DNA of 64,000 bases. It comes from an uncultured Saprospiraceae bacterium. Lineage in GTDB: Bacteria > Bacteroidota > Bacteroidia > Chitinophagales > Saprospiraceae. Position 1 is the stretch's first letter. The number at the start of each line of letters is the position of its first letter. The stretch is taken from positions 1 to 64,000 of the forward strand of contig CALFBG010000182.1 of assembly GCA_937951685.1 (NCBI GenBank), given 5' to 3'. Of the stretch, positions 1-8,613 are shown in pieces. Below the pieces are notes generated by a model, which worked only from the letters and a program-made list of their open reading frames with translations, was not told the origin of the DNA and ran no database searches. A program made the position numbers and the translations under genes.

Positions 1-77
1 GATCATCATATCGAAAAATAGAAAATATTAAGCAAGAAGCCAAATTCTAAAACTTGTTTTAAAATTCAACTATAGTA

Positions 78-162
78 GACTTTATTCGAAAGAGAATCTG
101 AAATTATAACTAACTGATTATCAATACTCATTTTTCTGTAAAAAGAACTTTCGAATAAAGTC
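78..162. repeat. spaced perfect inverted repeat, 15-bp arms
   Basis: GACTTTATTCGAAAG at 78-92 is the exact reverse complement of the 15 bases at 148-162, with a 55-base AT-rich spacer. No coding frame overlaps it. It lies downstream of the subtilase terminator as read on the minus strand. It could be the two ends of a very small mobile or repeat element, or a long stem in a transcript. I cannot tell which, and no target-site duplication is obvious. Confidence 0.6.
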
Positions 163-197
163 AAGTGGGTAAACCTACTTAGCAGTGACTACAGCAT

Positions 198-241
198 AAA
201 AAAAACCTAACAGCTTGTCTTAGCACAAACTGTTAGGTTTT
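198..241 (-). terminator. intrinsic terminator of the subtilase gene
   Basis: A perfect 12-bp stem (AAAACCTAACAG at 202-213 pairing with 230-241) encloses a 16-base loop. On the minus strand the stem is followed by a run of eight T (plus-strand A run 198-205), the textbook Rho-independent layout. It lies about 40 bases after the subtilase stop codon. Its loop contains TTGTCTTAGCAC (215-226), which recurs exactly at 48801-48812 beside the NRPS intergenic hairpin. Confidence 0.85.
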
Positions 242-277
242 GAAAAATAGCACTTGCGTTGAAGTCAACGCTTGTAT

Positions 278-3200
278 TTATTTTGAGCTATTGGTACGTA
301 CTAATTTTCTTAAACTAGTACCTTGATCTGTTTTGATCTTAAGGAAATAAATTCCACTTGTCAAACCGTCCAATTGATCCAATTGAATACTTTGTTGCCC
401 CGTAGTCGCAATCGTAGTGAAATTACGATACATTACTTGCCCTGCGACGTTGATAATTTCAATATCAATCGCACTCGCAGCTTTTAAATCAAAGTTGATC
501 GACAAGCTGTTTTGGAATGGATTTGGAAAAATTGACAAATCACTCAAACTTGGATCTTGTGCGACACTTACCGCACAATCTGTCTTGAAGGTCTTGGTAG
601 CAGAGTAGTCACTATTCATATTTGGGCAGTTCGTTCTGATTTGATACTGATAATCTCGACAATCAATTAAGTTATCAATTTGATAATCTGGACCAGGAAT
701 CGTGACGGTCGTCCAAGTAACTGAAGTTGGTTCTTTGTAGCGAAGGTTGAAGGTGATTGTACCGAACATTGAGCCTCCCCAAGTGATGACCGCATAATTT
801 TCTCCAACTTCAGTGGTATCAATATTAAGAGGAATATTACATTCACATTCAGTACTGAAAACGTAGGTGGTAGAATAAGGACTTACTTCGTTATCACAAA
901 CGGAAGCGACTTGGAATTCATAATCGCTACAACCCATTAAATTACTAAGGGTTGTACTTAGATCGGTTACGTTTTGATCAATCCAATCGGTAGCACCTAC
1001 GGTTCGATATTGAAGCGCGTAACTGTTGGCTAAGCCAATTCCATTCCAGCTCAAAGTAGCCTCGGTTAAATTAATATCTGTTACATTGAGGCCTAGCGGA
1101 GGATCACAACTTGGTACGCCTGGCATGATATTGATACAGTAATCTTCATATTCTCCATCGTAGCCAGTTGCGCAAGGCTCTGGTTTCGCATTCGTATTTC
1201 CACCGGAATTCCAAATCATACCGACGCGCATTCGAGTTAGACCAGTTAAGGCATTTCCGGGGATGGAAATCGTACCAGTAATAGTTTCATCGCTTCCCGT
1301 TTCTGTTTCAAACGCAATTTCTCCGGGTTCATCAAAGTTTCCATTTTGATCGTAATCAATCCAGATTTTCCAGTTAACATTCTCGGAGAAACCAGGGAAT
1401 GCCACCGTAAGGCTCACATCGTAGGTGTTGTTGGTTTCAACGTCCGTTGAGCTTCCCGTAAAGTCGCCGTATCCATCATTATTTCCGGAATTATTCACGA
1501 GCGTATGAATCGTGATCGCATCAATATATTCGTATTGAGTACTTCCATCTATTTCACAATAGGGTAAATCGGTACAAGCGCCACAACCAAAGGTTTGGAA
1601 GCTAACGAGGGGAGCATAATCTACTGCTCCGGTGACACAAACCGTTTGGATTTGTGCCTCATAGATTGTACAATCAGTTAAATTTTCAAGCGCAACGCTT
1701 GTTCCCGTAATTCCCGTTACTTCTGTCCAAGCCATTGTGCCTTGTTCTCGGTAACGTAAATTGTACGCAGTAGCCGCAAGAATACTAGACCAATTAAAGT
1801 TAATACCATCATTAGTTAAATCTGTAAAAGCCAAATCATCGGGAGAGATGCAACATCCATCCGTTTGAAAAGGATAACTAACGGAAAAGCCACTTGTTGT
1901 ATCAGGGCAAATTGTTTCTAATTGTATCTCGTAATTAGTACAAGCTGTTAATGCGTCTAAGCTCATCGGGCTAGTAGCATTGTTCATGGTATTCCAGTCG
2001 GTCGCACCGATTGCTCTCCAACGCATGGTTACTGCCGTAGCAGAATCAGGAACGCCCCAAGACACCTGTGCTGCTACATCCGTGATATCCGTTACATCGA
2101 GCGCGAAAGGTTGGGGACAAGGGCCACAATTTTCTAAAACTAGCTGTAAACTATTATATACATTAAGACGACCTCCCGTTACCGTAATGCCCTCTAAGCT
2201 TTGGTTAGGATCTACACCATCAAATATATATTGACGAACCAATAAAGCGGCTTCTTTTGGGTCGGCTTTCGCCAAAGCAGTCAGATTGGAACAAGGCGCA
2301 GAGTAAAGTAATGCTATTGCTCCTGCTACGTGGGGGGTCGCACCAGAGGTACCACCAAAACCACCGTAACCATTATTGCCTTCCACGGTCCAAGTCTGTG
2401 CTCCAAAAGCGCCCAAATCAATGGTATTCGTTCCATATCCAGCACCAGTTACTTTGACATCATTTCGGTTCATGTTGGTAACACTAATCATAAAATCGCT
2501 AGGACAACCCGTAGGTAAATCACTAACTGCATCAATATCAAAATTTGCGTTGGCGGTCGCACCTGCGCTCAAAATACCGTGATATCCCAAAGTGTCATAA
2601 AAAGCACACCAAAGGGGAGCATCTGCGGGTTGACCTTGGTTGATTCCCCAAGAAGAGTTAGTCGCTACTACAAAAGCGCCTTCTGCACCGTTCGTTTCGT
2701 TGTATTTTTTACGGAAGCCTAATGGGTAACTATAAGCTTCGAGTACTTCAGATTCTACCCCAGTACCACCTGCCACTACCATTATTTTTACATTCCAGTT
2801 GACTCCTGCAACACCAATATTGTTGTTCCCGACGGCACCAACGATTCCTGCTACGGAAACGCCGTGATCGTTAAAGGTAACGCCTATATTGTCATCATTA
2901 GAACCAGTATCCCAACCAAAGTAATCATCCAAAAAACCATTTCCATCGTCATCAATTCCATTGTCTGGGATTTCAGCACGGTTGATAAATAAGTTCTCCT
3001 GCATATCTTCGTGGCTAAAGTCCCAGCCCGAATCCACTACACAGACGACAATTGTATCACCATCCGTGGTTAGACCACCAGTGGTAATATCCCAAGCTAG
3101 GTCCATATCAATATCTGCACCAACGGTACCACCATTAGCACCAGTATTGATGTATTGCCATTGATCCATGAATTGTGGATCGTTTGGAATCATTTGACGG

Positions 3201-3529
3201 TATTCTTCAATAATGTGATTAAACTGAGCAATATCGATGCTCGGTTGAGCCCTTAAATAGGCTAGGAATCGCTTTTCGTCAATGCGGGTAAAGTCAAAGT
3301 GGAGCAACCATATATTTACGTGCTCCGAAATGCGTTTTATAACTCTTAATTTAGTGAAGTTGCCATCGAAATACTGAAGTTCTCGAGAAAGTTTGTGTAC
3401 ATCGGTATCGGAAGGTACTTGAATCATGACATCTCCCTGGACATAGCTCAGTTTTTGAGCATGGAGAGCGCTGAAGCCAAATACGGAGAGCAATAAAATA
3501 GCTAAATAGTAGCGTGATCTTTTTTTCAT
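278..3529 (-). CDS. secreted subtilisin-family (S8) serine peptidase with FN3, GEVED and T9SS sorting domains
   Basis: This is a 1083-aa extracellular protease. Residues 1-25 form a signal peptide (basic start, hydrophobic core, AxA-Q type cleavage site near HAQ). The S8 catalytic domain spans about 120-465. Its triad is visible as D166 (VVDSG), H222 (NDHGV) and S395 (GGTSGATPH), with the probable oxyanion Asn at 291 (ATNSSWG). A DDDGNG loop near 193-198 looks like a calcium site. Then come FN3-like repeats (about 472-558 and 561-648), a GEVED domain (about 655-802, ending GEYEDYCINI), two more FN3-like repeats (808-893, 896-983) and a type IX secretion C-terminal sorting domain (996-1083, starting SIFPNPF). 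It is probably exported through the Sec system and then the T9SS. It is divergent from the NRPS genes, and nothing in the sequence ties it to peptide synthesis, although self-protection or product degradation cannot be excluded. Confidence 0.97.
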   Translation of the reverse strand: MKKRSRYYLAILLLSVFGFSALHAQKLSYVQGDVMIQVPSDTDVHKLSRELQYFDGNFTKLRVIKRISEHVNIWLLHFDFTRIDEKRFLAYLRAQPSIDIAQFNHIIEEYRQMIPNDPQFMDQWQYINTGANGGTVGADIDMDLAWDITTGGLTTDGDTIVVCVVDSGWDFSHEDMQENLFINRAEIPDNGIDDDGNGFLDDYFGWDTGSNDDNIGVTFNDHGVSVAGIVGAVGNNNIGVAGVNWNVKIMVVAGGTGVESEVLEAYSYPLGFRKKYNETNGAEGAFVVATNSSWGINQGQPADAPLWCAFYDTLGYHGILSAGATANANFDIDAVSDLPTGCPSDFMISVTNMNRNDVKVTGAGYGTNTIDLGAFGAQTWTVEGNNGYGGFGGTSGATPHVAGAIALLYSAPCSNLTALAKADPKEAALLVRQYIFDGVDPNQSLEGITVTGGRLNVYNSLQLVLENCGPCPQPFALDVTDITDVAAQVSWGVPDSATAVTMRWRAIGATDWNTMNNATSPMSLDALTACTNYEIQLETICPDTTSGFSVSYPFQTDGCCISPDDLAFTDLTNDGINFNWSSILAATAYNLRYREQGTMAWTEVTGITGTSVALENLTDCTIYEAQIQTVCVTGAVDYAPLVSFQTFGCGACTDLPYCEIDGSTQYEYIDAITIHTLVNNSGNNDGYGDFTGSSTDVETNNTYDVSLTVAFPGFSENVNWKIWIDYDQNGNFDEPGEIAFETETGSDETITGTISIPGNALTGLTRMRVGMIWNSGGNTNAKPEPCATGYDGEYEDYCINIMPGVPSCDPPLGLNVTDINLTEATLSWNGIGLANSYALQYRTVGATDWIDQNVTDLSTTLSNLMGCSDYEFQVASVCDNEVSPYSTTYVFSTECECNIPLNIDTTEVGENYAVITWGGSMFGTITFNLRYKEPTSVTWTTVTIPGPDYQIDNLIDCRDYQYQIRTNCPNMNSDYSATKTFKTDCAVSVAQDPSLSDLSIFPNPFQNSLSINFDLKAASAIDIEIINVAGQVMYRNFTTIATTGQQSIQLDQLDGLTSGIYFLKIKTDQGTSLRKLVRTNSSK

Positions 3530-3568
3530 TGTTAGTGGGTGCTTAAGTTAATTTATTGGTGATCTTAT

Positions 3569-3735
3569 CTAAGTACACTGTGTACTAAGTAAGGTTCTAT
3601 TTTGAAGGATTTATTTTAGGCGAGAACAAGGCAAAAAAATTAAGCATAGCAGGGCTATGGTTCCTTTTTTTAACGCAGTAATCGTCAAAAAGAAGTCTTC
3701 AAAATGAAGTACTATTTATTACACAGTGTACTAAG
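3569..3735. repeat. 167-bp imperfect palindromic intergenic element (MITE- or REP-like)
   Basis: The outer 16 bases at each end (3569-3584 and 3720-3735) are inverted copies with one mismatch, each containing the ACAC/GTGT core. Pairing continues inward through CATTTTGAAG-like blocks and A7/T7 runs to a central hairpin CATAGC-AGG-GCTATG (3645-3659). The geometric centre (3652) is also the centre of that hairpin, so the whole element is a single long imperfect palindrome. It sits 40 bases upstream of the subtilase start and has no coding frame. It resembles the dispersed non-coding palindromes common in Bacteroidota genomes, but copy number cannot be judged from this window. Confidence 0.7.
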
Positions 3736-3795
3736 TTGGCACTAAAATAAAATAACTTGCCTTTACTTGTCTGAAAAATACCCTAAAATATGGGG

Positions 3796-3823
3796 TCATG
3801 ACATAAAGAAGACAATGTCATGA
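3796..3823. repeat. perfect 9-bp inverted repeat, possible operator or hairpin
   Basis: TCATGACAT (3796-3804) and ATGTCATGA (3815-3823) are exact reverse complements separated by 10 bases. The size and spacing would suit either a dimeric regulator site or a short RNA hairpin. No gene starts nearby, so its role is unknown. Confidence 0.45.
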
Positions 3824-4086
3824 GGATTTGAGCAGGAGATCGCTTCTTAAAGTGCTTCTTCAAAATAATCGAAGTAGTATAATTTAAAGTATTGTAAATC
3901 AGAATAATACCTTTTTAGCTTTTACCCAAGCCATGGTCGGGGGGATAGTTTATGCTGCCTTAGCGGTGAAGATAGCAGGCTGAAATATTGGGGTTGGGTA
4001 TTTTTTACAAACTATGATCATAAAAACATCAGTGGTGATGGATTACTAGCGCCTAAAATAGCGCTTATGGTGTAGATGTTAAAGCA

Positions 4087-4120
4087 ATTAGTCGCTATTC
4101 AATTTTGAATAGTGACTAAT
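4087..4120. repeat. 16-bp hairpin with two-base spacer
   Basis: The left arm 4087-4102 and right arm 4105-4120 (TTGAATAGTGACTAAT) are reverse complements except for one position that would pair as G-U in RNA. There is no strong T-run on either side. It could be a terminator-like or structural hairpin, but no gene ends here. It lies about 40 bases after the possible gene remnant ending at 4049. Confidence 0.5.
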
Positions 4121-4775
4121 TTACATTGGTGCTTATTTACGTTTTAAGAATTGCTTAAACGAGTAAGCATAAAACGGTTGTTCGGGACTCAAAATGCTAA
4201 TCAGGTTGCAAAAAATATTTTGACTATTCTCTAGTAGAATGATACGCTACATTTTTTAATCTATAGTAGTTGGCTGTTTTAAATAACTTTATGTGCAGAC
4301 CATCAGTATTTTACATAACCATTAAATAATATTTTGAAAATTAGAATCTTGTTTGAATCTCCTCAGGTCTTGATCTTAGGCGAGGGGGATACTGGAGCTT
4401 GATTTCTATAAGTCAAATTCAAAAAATACTTGAGCAAGGACTAAAAAATGCCTTTTATAGCATATTTCAAAAAAAAACGAAATGCTCATGTTATGATAGA
4501 ACTAGTATGATCTTACTATATGCTTTGTGTAAAATGATTATTCCTGACTATTTGATAAACGCCGTACTAACTCTAATTTTATGCTATTAAAAAAGGTCTA
4601 TTATGAGAGTAGTTAGAAAGTAGTTTTACACGTTAATATTTTACAAATTACAATAGAAGTTTTAAACTTCTTTAAATAAAAAAGGTCACCATATTATTAC
4701 AAAAAATTAAAAATTATTGGCTGTGGAAGATGAAGCTATATATTTACATAGCTCATGTTAGAAAATCAAAACAAA

Positions 4776-4793
4776 AAAAATATCGATATTTTT
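4776..4793. promoter_or_regulatory. 18-bp perfect palindrome, possible regulator site
   Basis: AAAAATATCGATATTTTT is a perfect uninterrupted palindrome centred on 4784/4785, about 630 bases upstream of the NRPS start. In such an AT-rich stretch a partial palindrome by chance is not rare, but 18 matched bases is unusual. A DNA-binding site is a guess. Confidence 0.3.
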
Positions 4794-4894
4794 CGAATAA
4801 GCACTATTACAAGCTTACTCTTTGTATTTAAGAGAACGTTCAAATTTGTTTAAGAAGTATTGATAATGAATTTACTATGTATTGCGAAATTTTT

Positions 4895-4915
4895 ATGTGC
4901 CCCCTCGGGCTACAT
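4895..4915. other. isolated GC-rich stem-loop in the NRPS upstream region
   Basis: ATGT-GCCC (4895-4902) pairs with GGGC-(T bulge)-ACAT (4907-4915) around the loop CCTC. It is one of the few GC-rich patches in over 1 kb of AT-rich sequence. It may be a structured part of a long 5' leader or chance. No known riboswitch is recognised. Confidence 0.3.
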
Positions 4916-5172
4916 GCCATTAGAAAACAAATAAGTATCCAATAGTAAAACAAAAGAATTATTAGATAATTCACCTTGTTTTGAGCAATAAGTATTAACA
5001 CAATTTAATCAGTGATTTAATTTGTATTGGTACTTAAGTATTCTAAAAATTTGTTACACACCAAACTTTATCATTCCGAATAATTTAACGTTTAAATAGT
5101 GAATGATTTAATTAGTTACTTACAACAGCCCAAGTGTTTAATGATATTGATGCTACAATAATTTTTATTTGA

Positions 5173-5189
5173 GGTCTTACACTAAGACC
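5173..5189 (+). other. short perfect hairpin in the NRPS upstream region
   Basis: GGTCTTA (5173-5179) and TAAGACC (5183-5189) form a perfect 7-bp stem with a three-base loop, 236 bases before the NRPS start codon. No T-run follows, so it is not a classical terminator. It may be part of a structured leader. Confidence 0.35.
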
Positions 5190-5351
5190 CTGTAAGAAAC
5201 TAGGAATTATACCACACCTTACTGTTTATCAACTACTCACACCGAATATCAGCCTTATTGCCAATTAATCAACTGTGTTTTACCTCGAATCACTAACCCT
5301 AACGCTAACGAAGCGCAAGAAGAAGGTGCTAGTAAGAGAGGAAATTAATGT

Positions 5352-5395
5352 TTATGCTTGAGCATAAGTTAATCAAGATTAGGTAGAAGCCTAAT
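5352..5395 (+). promoter_or_regulatory. two adjacent inverted repeats just upstream of the NRPS start
   Basis: TTATGCT-TG-AGCATAA (5352-5367) is a perfect 7-bp inverted repeat. It is followed by ATTAGG (5378-5383) and CCTAAT (5390-5395), a 6-bp stem with a six-base loop. The second ends 29 bases before the ATG. They could be operator half-sites or leader hairpins affecting translation start. There is no Shine-Dalgarno sequence between them and the ATG, as is usual in Bacteroidota. Confidence 0.4.
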
Positions 5396-5424
5396 AACCA
5401 TGTGAAGTTTAAAAATCATAAATA

Positions 5425-8400
5425 ATGATGAATTGTTTTCCGTTGCATTTATCACAACAAGAAATTTATTTTGATCAAGTAATCAAACCTAATAGCCCAT
5501 ATTATAATGTGGGAGGTTACGTCGTATTGAAAGGTAAACTTGATAAAAATATTTTTGCACAAACTATTAATAGCTTGCCCGAAGTATTTGACGCGTTGCG
5601 GCTTCAATTTAATTTCGATGAAATAGCTCCTCAATGTGAATTTTCTTCCCCTATTGCTGCACCCAAATATGCAGAAATGGATTTCACTACTGCTCCAGAT
5701 CCCCAAATGGCGGCAATGGATTGGATGCAAGGGCGTTTTAATCAAGCTTTTGATTTAAAAGGCAATCAATTTTATGAAAATTACTTGCTTCAGGTAGGAG
5801 TGGACGAATATTGGTGGTTCATGCGATATCACCATTTAATTACGGATGGCTTTGGCTTTTCGGTATTGATGCACTACGTGGCAGATCAATATTCACAATC
5901 CGTTAACTCGAAGATTACGCCAAAAACATTTAATTTTCCCACTTATCAAGCGGAAATCCAAAAATCCTTGTCTTATCTAGACTCAGCATCTTATGCCAAA
6001 GATGCGAAGTATTGGTTAGATTTATTCGCGCAAGTTCCAACACCAATTTTATCAAAAAAAGTTAATTCAGATCGCTTAGCCGAACAAGGTGGTATTTTAA
6101 CGCTGGAAATTGGCGCAGCACAAAGAAAGCGTTTTGAAGAAATAGGACAATCCGTAGGAACGGGATTACAGCAATTAACCTTGGCTGCGCTAACCCTACT
6201 TTATGGTCGTACCGAAAATCGAGAAACCCTCGTTTTTGGTGTTCCTTTGCATAAACGTAGAAATAAAATACAACGGAATACCGTCGGAATGTTTACCGGA
6301 GTAATTCCGTTCAAAGGCGTTTATCAAGAAGATCAAACGCTAGAAAATTTAATTAAAGCTGTTAAAAGCCAACAACGGAGTGATTATCGGTACCAAAACT
6401 ATCCAATTAGTCATTTAAACCGTGCCCTAAAATTATTACAAGAAGATCGAGCTCAATTATTTGAAATTGAAGTCATTTACGATCAACTTGATTTTGTTTT
6501 AAACCTAGATGGTCTCGCATCTAAGTCTCAGTTTCTCTCAAGTGATGCTAAAATTAGTCCACTCGAATTTCGATGGTGTGATTACGGCGCAGCCCAACCA
6601 CTTGAATTAAAGTTGAGCTACGCTACAGCATATCTTTCAAAAGAAGAGGCAGATTTATTAGCGCATCGCTTGCTACATATTCTTGATCAATTTGCGACGG
6701 CGCTAGATCAGAAAGTATCGAATATTGATATTTTACCAAAAGCAGAAGAACAATTACTTTTGCAGGATTTTAATCAAACGCAAGCAACTTATCCTCAAGA
6801 TCAAAGTTTAATTGAGTTGTTTGAACAACAGGTTGAGCGAACACCGGAGCAAATTGCACTTAGCTTCGCCAACGAAAAACTGAGCTACCAAACGCTTAAC
6901 GAAAAAGCCAACCAACTCGCTCATTTTTTAGCAAAAAAAGGAGTGAAAGCTAATGATATGGTGGCCGTTTTACTCGAACGCTCAACGAATATGCTCGTCA
7001 GCTTATTGGCCATTCAAAAGCTAGGCGCAGCTTATATTCCGATTGATCCCGCCTATCCAGAAGAAAGAATTGCTTACATTTTGGAAGATACGGCGGTGCA
7101 ACTAATCGTAACGAGTAAAGATCAACAACATCTTTTGCCATTGCAAACGGAGATGGAAATTGTTTTTATCGCTGCTAGCCAAAAAACTATTCGTAAAGCA
7201 CCCACTAAAAACCTCGGTGTCTCACACGCTCCGGAAGCTACCGTATACCTTATTTATACCTCTGGTTCTACGGGTAAGCCCAAAGGGGTAATGATTTCAA
7301 ATCGAGCACTCGTGAATTTCTTATCTACGATGTTAGATAAGCTGATTCTGCAACCTCAAGAAAAATTTGAACGGCTACTTGCCTTGACCACTTACAGTTT
7401 TGATATCGCATACCTCGAATTATATCTCCCTTTGATTACTGGAGCAGAAGTAATTCTAACCACGCGAAACGTCAGTATGGATGCGGAGTTACTGAAAGCG
7501 TTGATTGCAAAAACTCGCCCGAGCTTGATCCAAGCAACGCCTTCAACTTGGCAATTATTAGTTGATGGTGGTTGGACGAATGAAGAAGGCGTTCTTATCC
7601 TTTCTGGAGGAGAACCGATCAAAGAAAGACTTAAAAATATTCTTACTGGATTAAGTGCGCAAGCCGTTTGGAATATGTATGGCCCAACGGAAACTACCAT
7701 TTGGTCAACGATGGGATTATTGCAACGAAATACGAAAGTAAACATCGGTAAGCCAATTGCAAATACACAAATTTATATTTTAAAAACAACTGCGGATACG
7801 AAAACCGTTAGCCGGAAAGATTTACTGCCAATTGGTGGCATTGGCGAATTATGTATCGCTGGAGATGGTCTGGCAACGGGCTACTTAAACCGTCCCGAAT
7901 TAACGCAAGAAAAATTTATTGCAAATCCATTTAGTGATACTCCTAACGCAAAACTATATCGCACGGGAGACTTGGCAAGATGGCTGCCGAATGGTGACTT
8001 GACCTGTCTGGGTAGAATGGATGATCAAGTCAAAATTCGAGGACACCGAATTGAATTGGGAGAGATAGAAACTGTTTTGCAACAATACGAATTTGTAAAA
8101 GCCTGCGTTGTCGTGGCAAAAGAAAACGTCGTAGGTCGCAATACGCTAGTTGCTTATCTTACCGTTACTAATACCTTTGATGAAGCGGCACAACTCCAAC
8201 TACGAACATTTTTAGCGGAGAAGTTACCTAATTATATGATTCCAAACCTCATGCACGCGTTGGAATCTTTGCCGTTAACACCCAATGGTAAAATTGATAA
8301 AAATGCCTTACCTGATCTTGATGGAACAATGCTTTTGAGCACGGCATACCTTGCACCTCGTACTGCGCTCGAAACAAAATTGACTGCAATTTGGAAAACA

Positions 8401-8613
8401 GTATTGGAGCTTGATCAAGTTGGGGTTATGGACAACTTTTTTGAGTTAGGAGGACATTCTCTATTGGCGAGTAGAGTAGTGGCTGCAATTCGAAACGAAC
8501 TCGAACTTAATGTTGCGATTAAAGATTTATTTACCCACAAATCTGTTGCCGCACTAGCTAGTTATCTTGCCGCACAAGAAGCAACTGCACAGCCTAAAGT
8601 TACAGCAACTACA
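5425..8613 (+). other. NRPS module 1: starter C - A (Gly-like) - T
   Basis: Residues 1-1063. The C domain (about 1-450) differs from all later ones: its N-terminal LSQQEIYFDQ and the block YHHLITDGFGF resemble EntF-type or lipo-initiating starter C domains, which take an acyl donor from a separate protein. The A domain starts near 462. Its pocket residues read by eye are D-I-L-Q-L-G-M-I-W-K, close to the published glycine code DILQLGLIWK. The carrier serine is S1012 in LGGHSLL. No A or T domain precedes it, so the starter unit must come in trans. Confidence 0.85.

Larger units (their letters stand above)
3736..5424. other. AT-rich intergenic region upstream of the NRPS operon
   Basis: There are 1.7 kb without a convincing protein-coding gene. 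The stretch contains several small inverted repeats listed separately and one short in-frame segment (3888-4049) that may be a gene remnant. I looked for the Bacteroidota promoter pattern (TTTG near -33, TAnnTTTG near -7) and found no clean match. The NRPS promoter is probably somewhere here, but I cannot place it. Confidence 0.6.

Noticed and set aside
417-3164. Short plus-strand open frames opposite the subtilase
   Set aside because: They overlap the well-supported S8 peptidase on the other strand and show no family features. They are shadows.
4399-4590. 63-codon plus-strand open frame in the NRPS upstream region
   Set aside because: It is isolated, has no Shine-Dalgarno-like or promoter context, no recognisable family and AT-driven composition, and sits in a region full of stop codons in other frames. 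Chance is the simplest explanation.
4820-4850. Candidate Bacteroidota promoter (TTTG followed by CAAATTTG)
   Set aside because: The -7 element lacks the leading T of TAnnTTTG and the match is weak in AT-rich DNA. It is also nearly 600 bases from the start codon.
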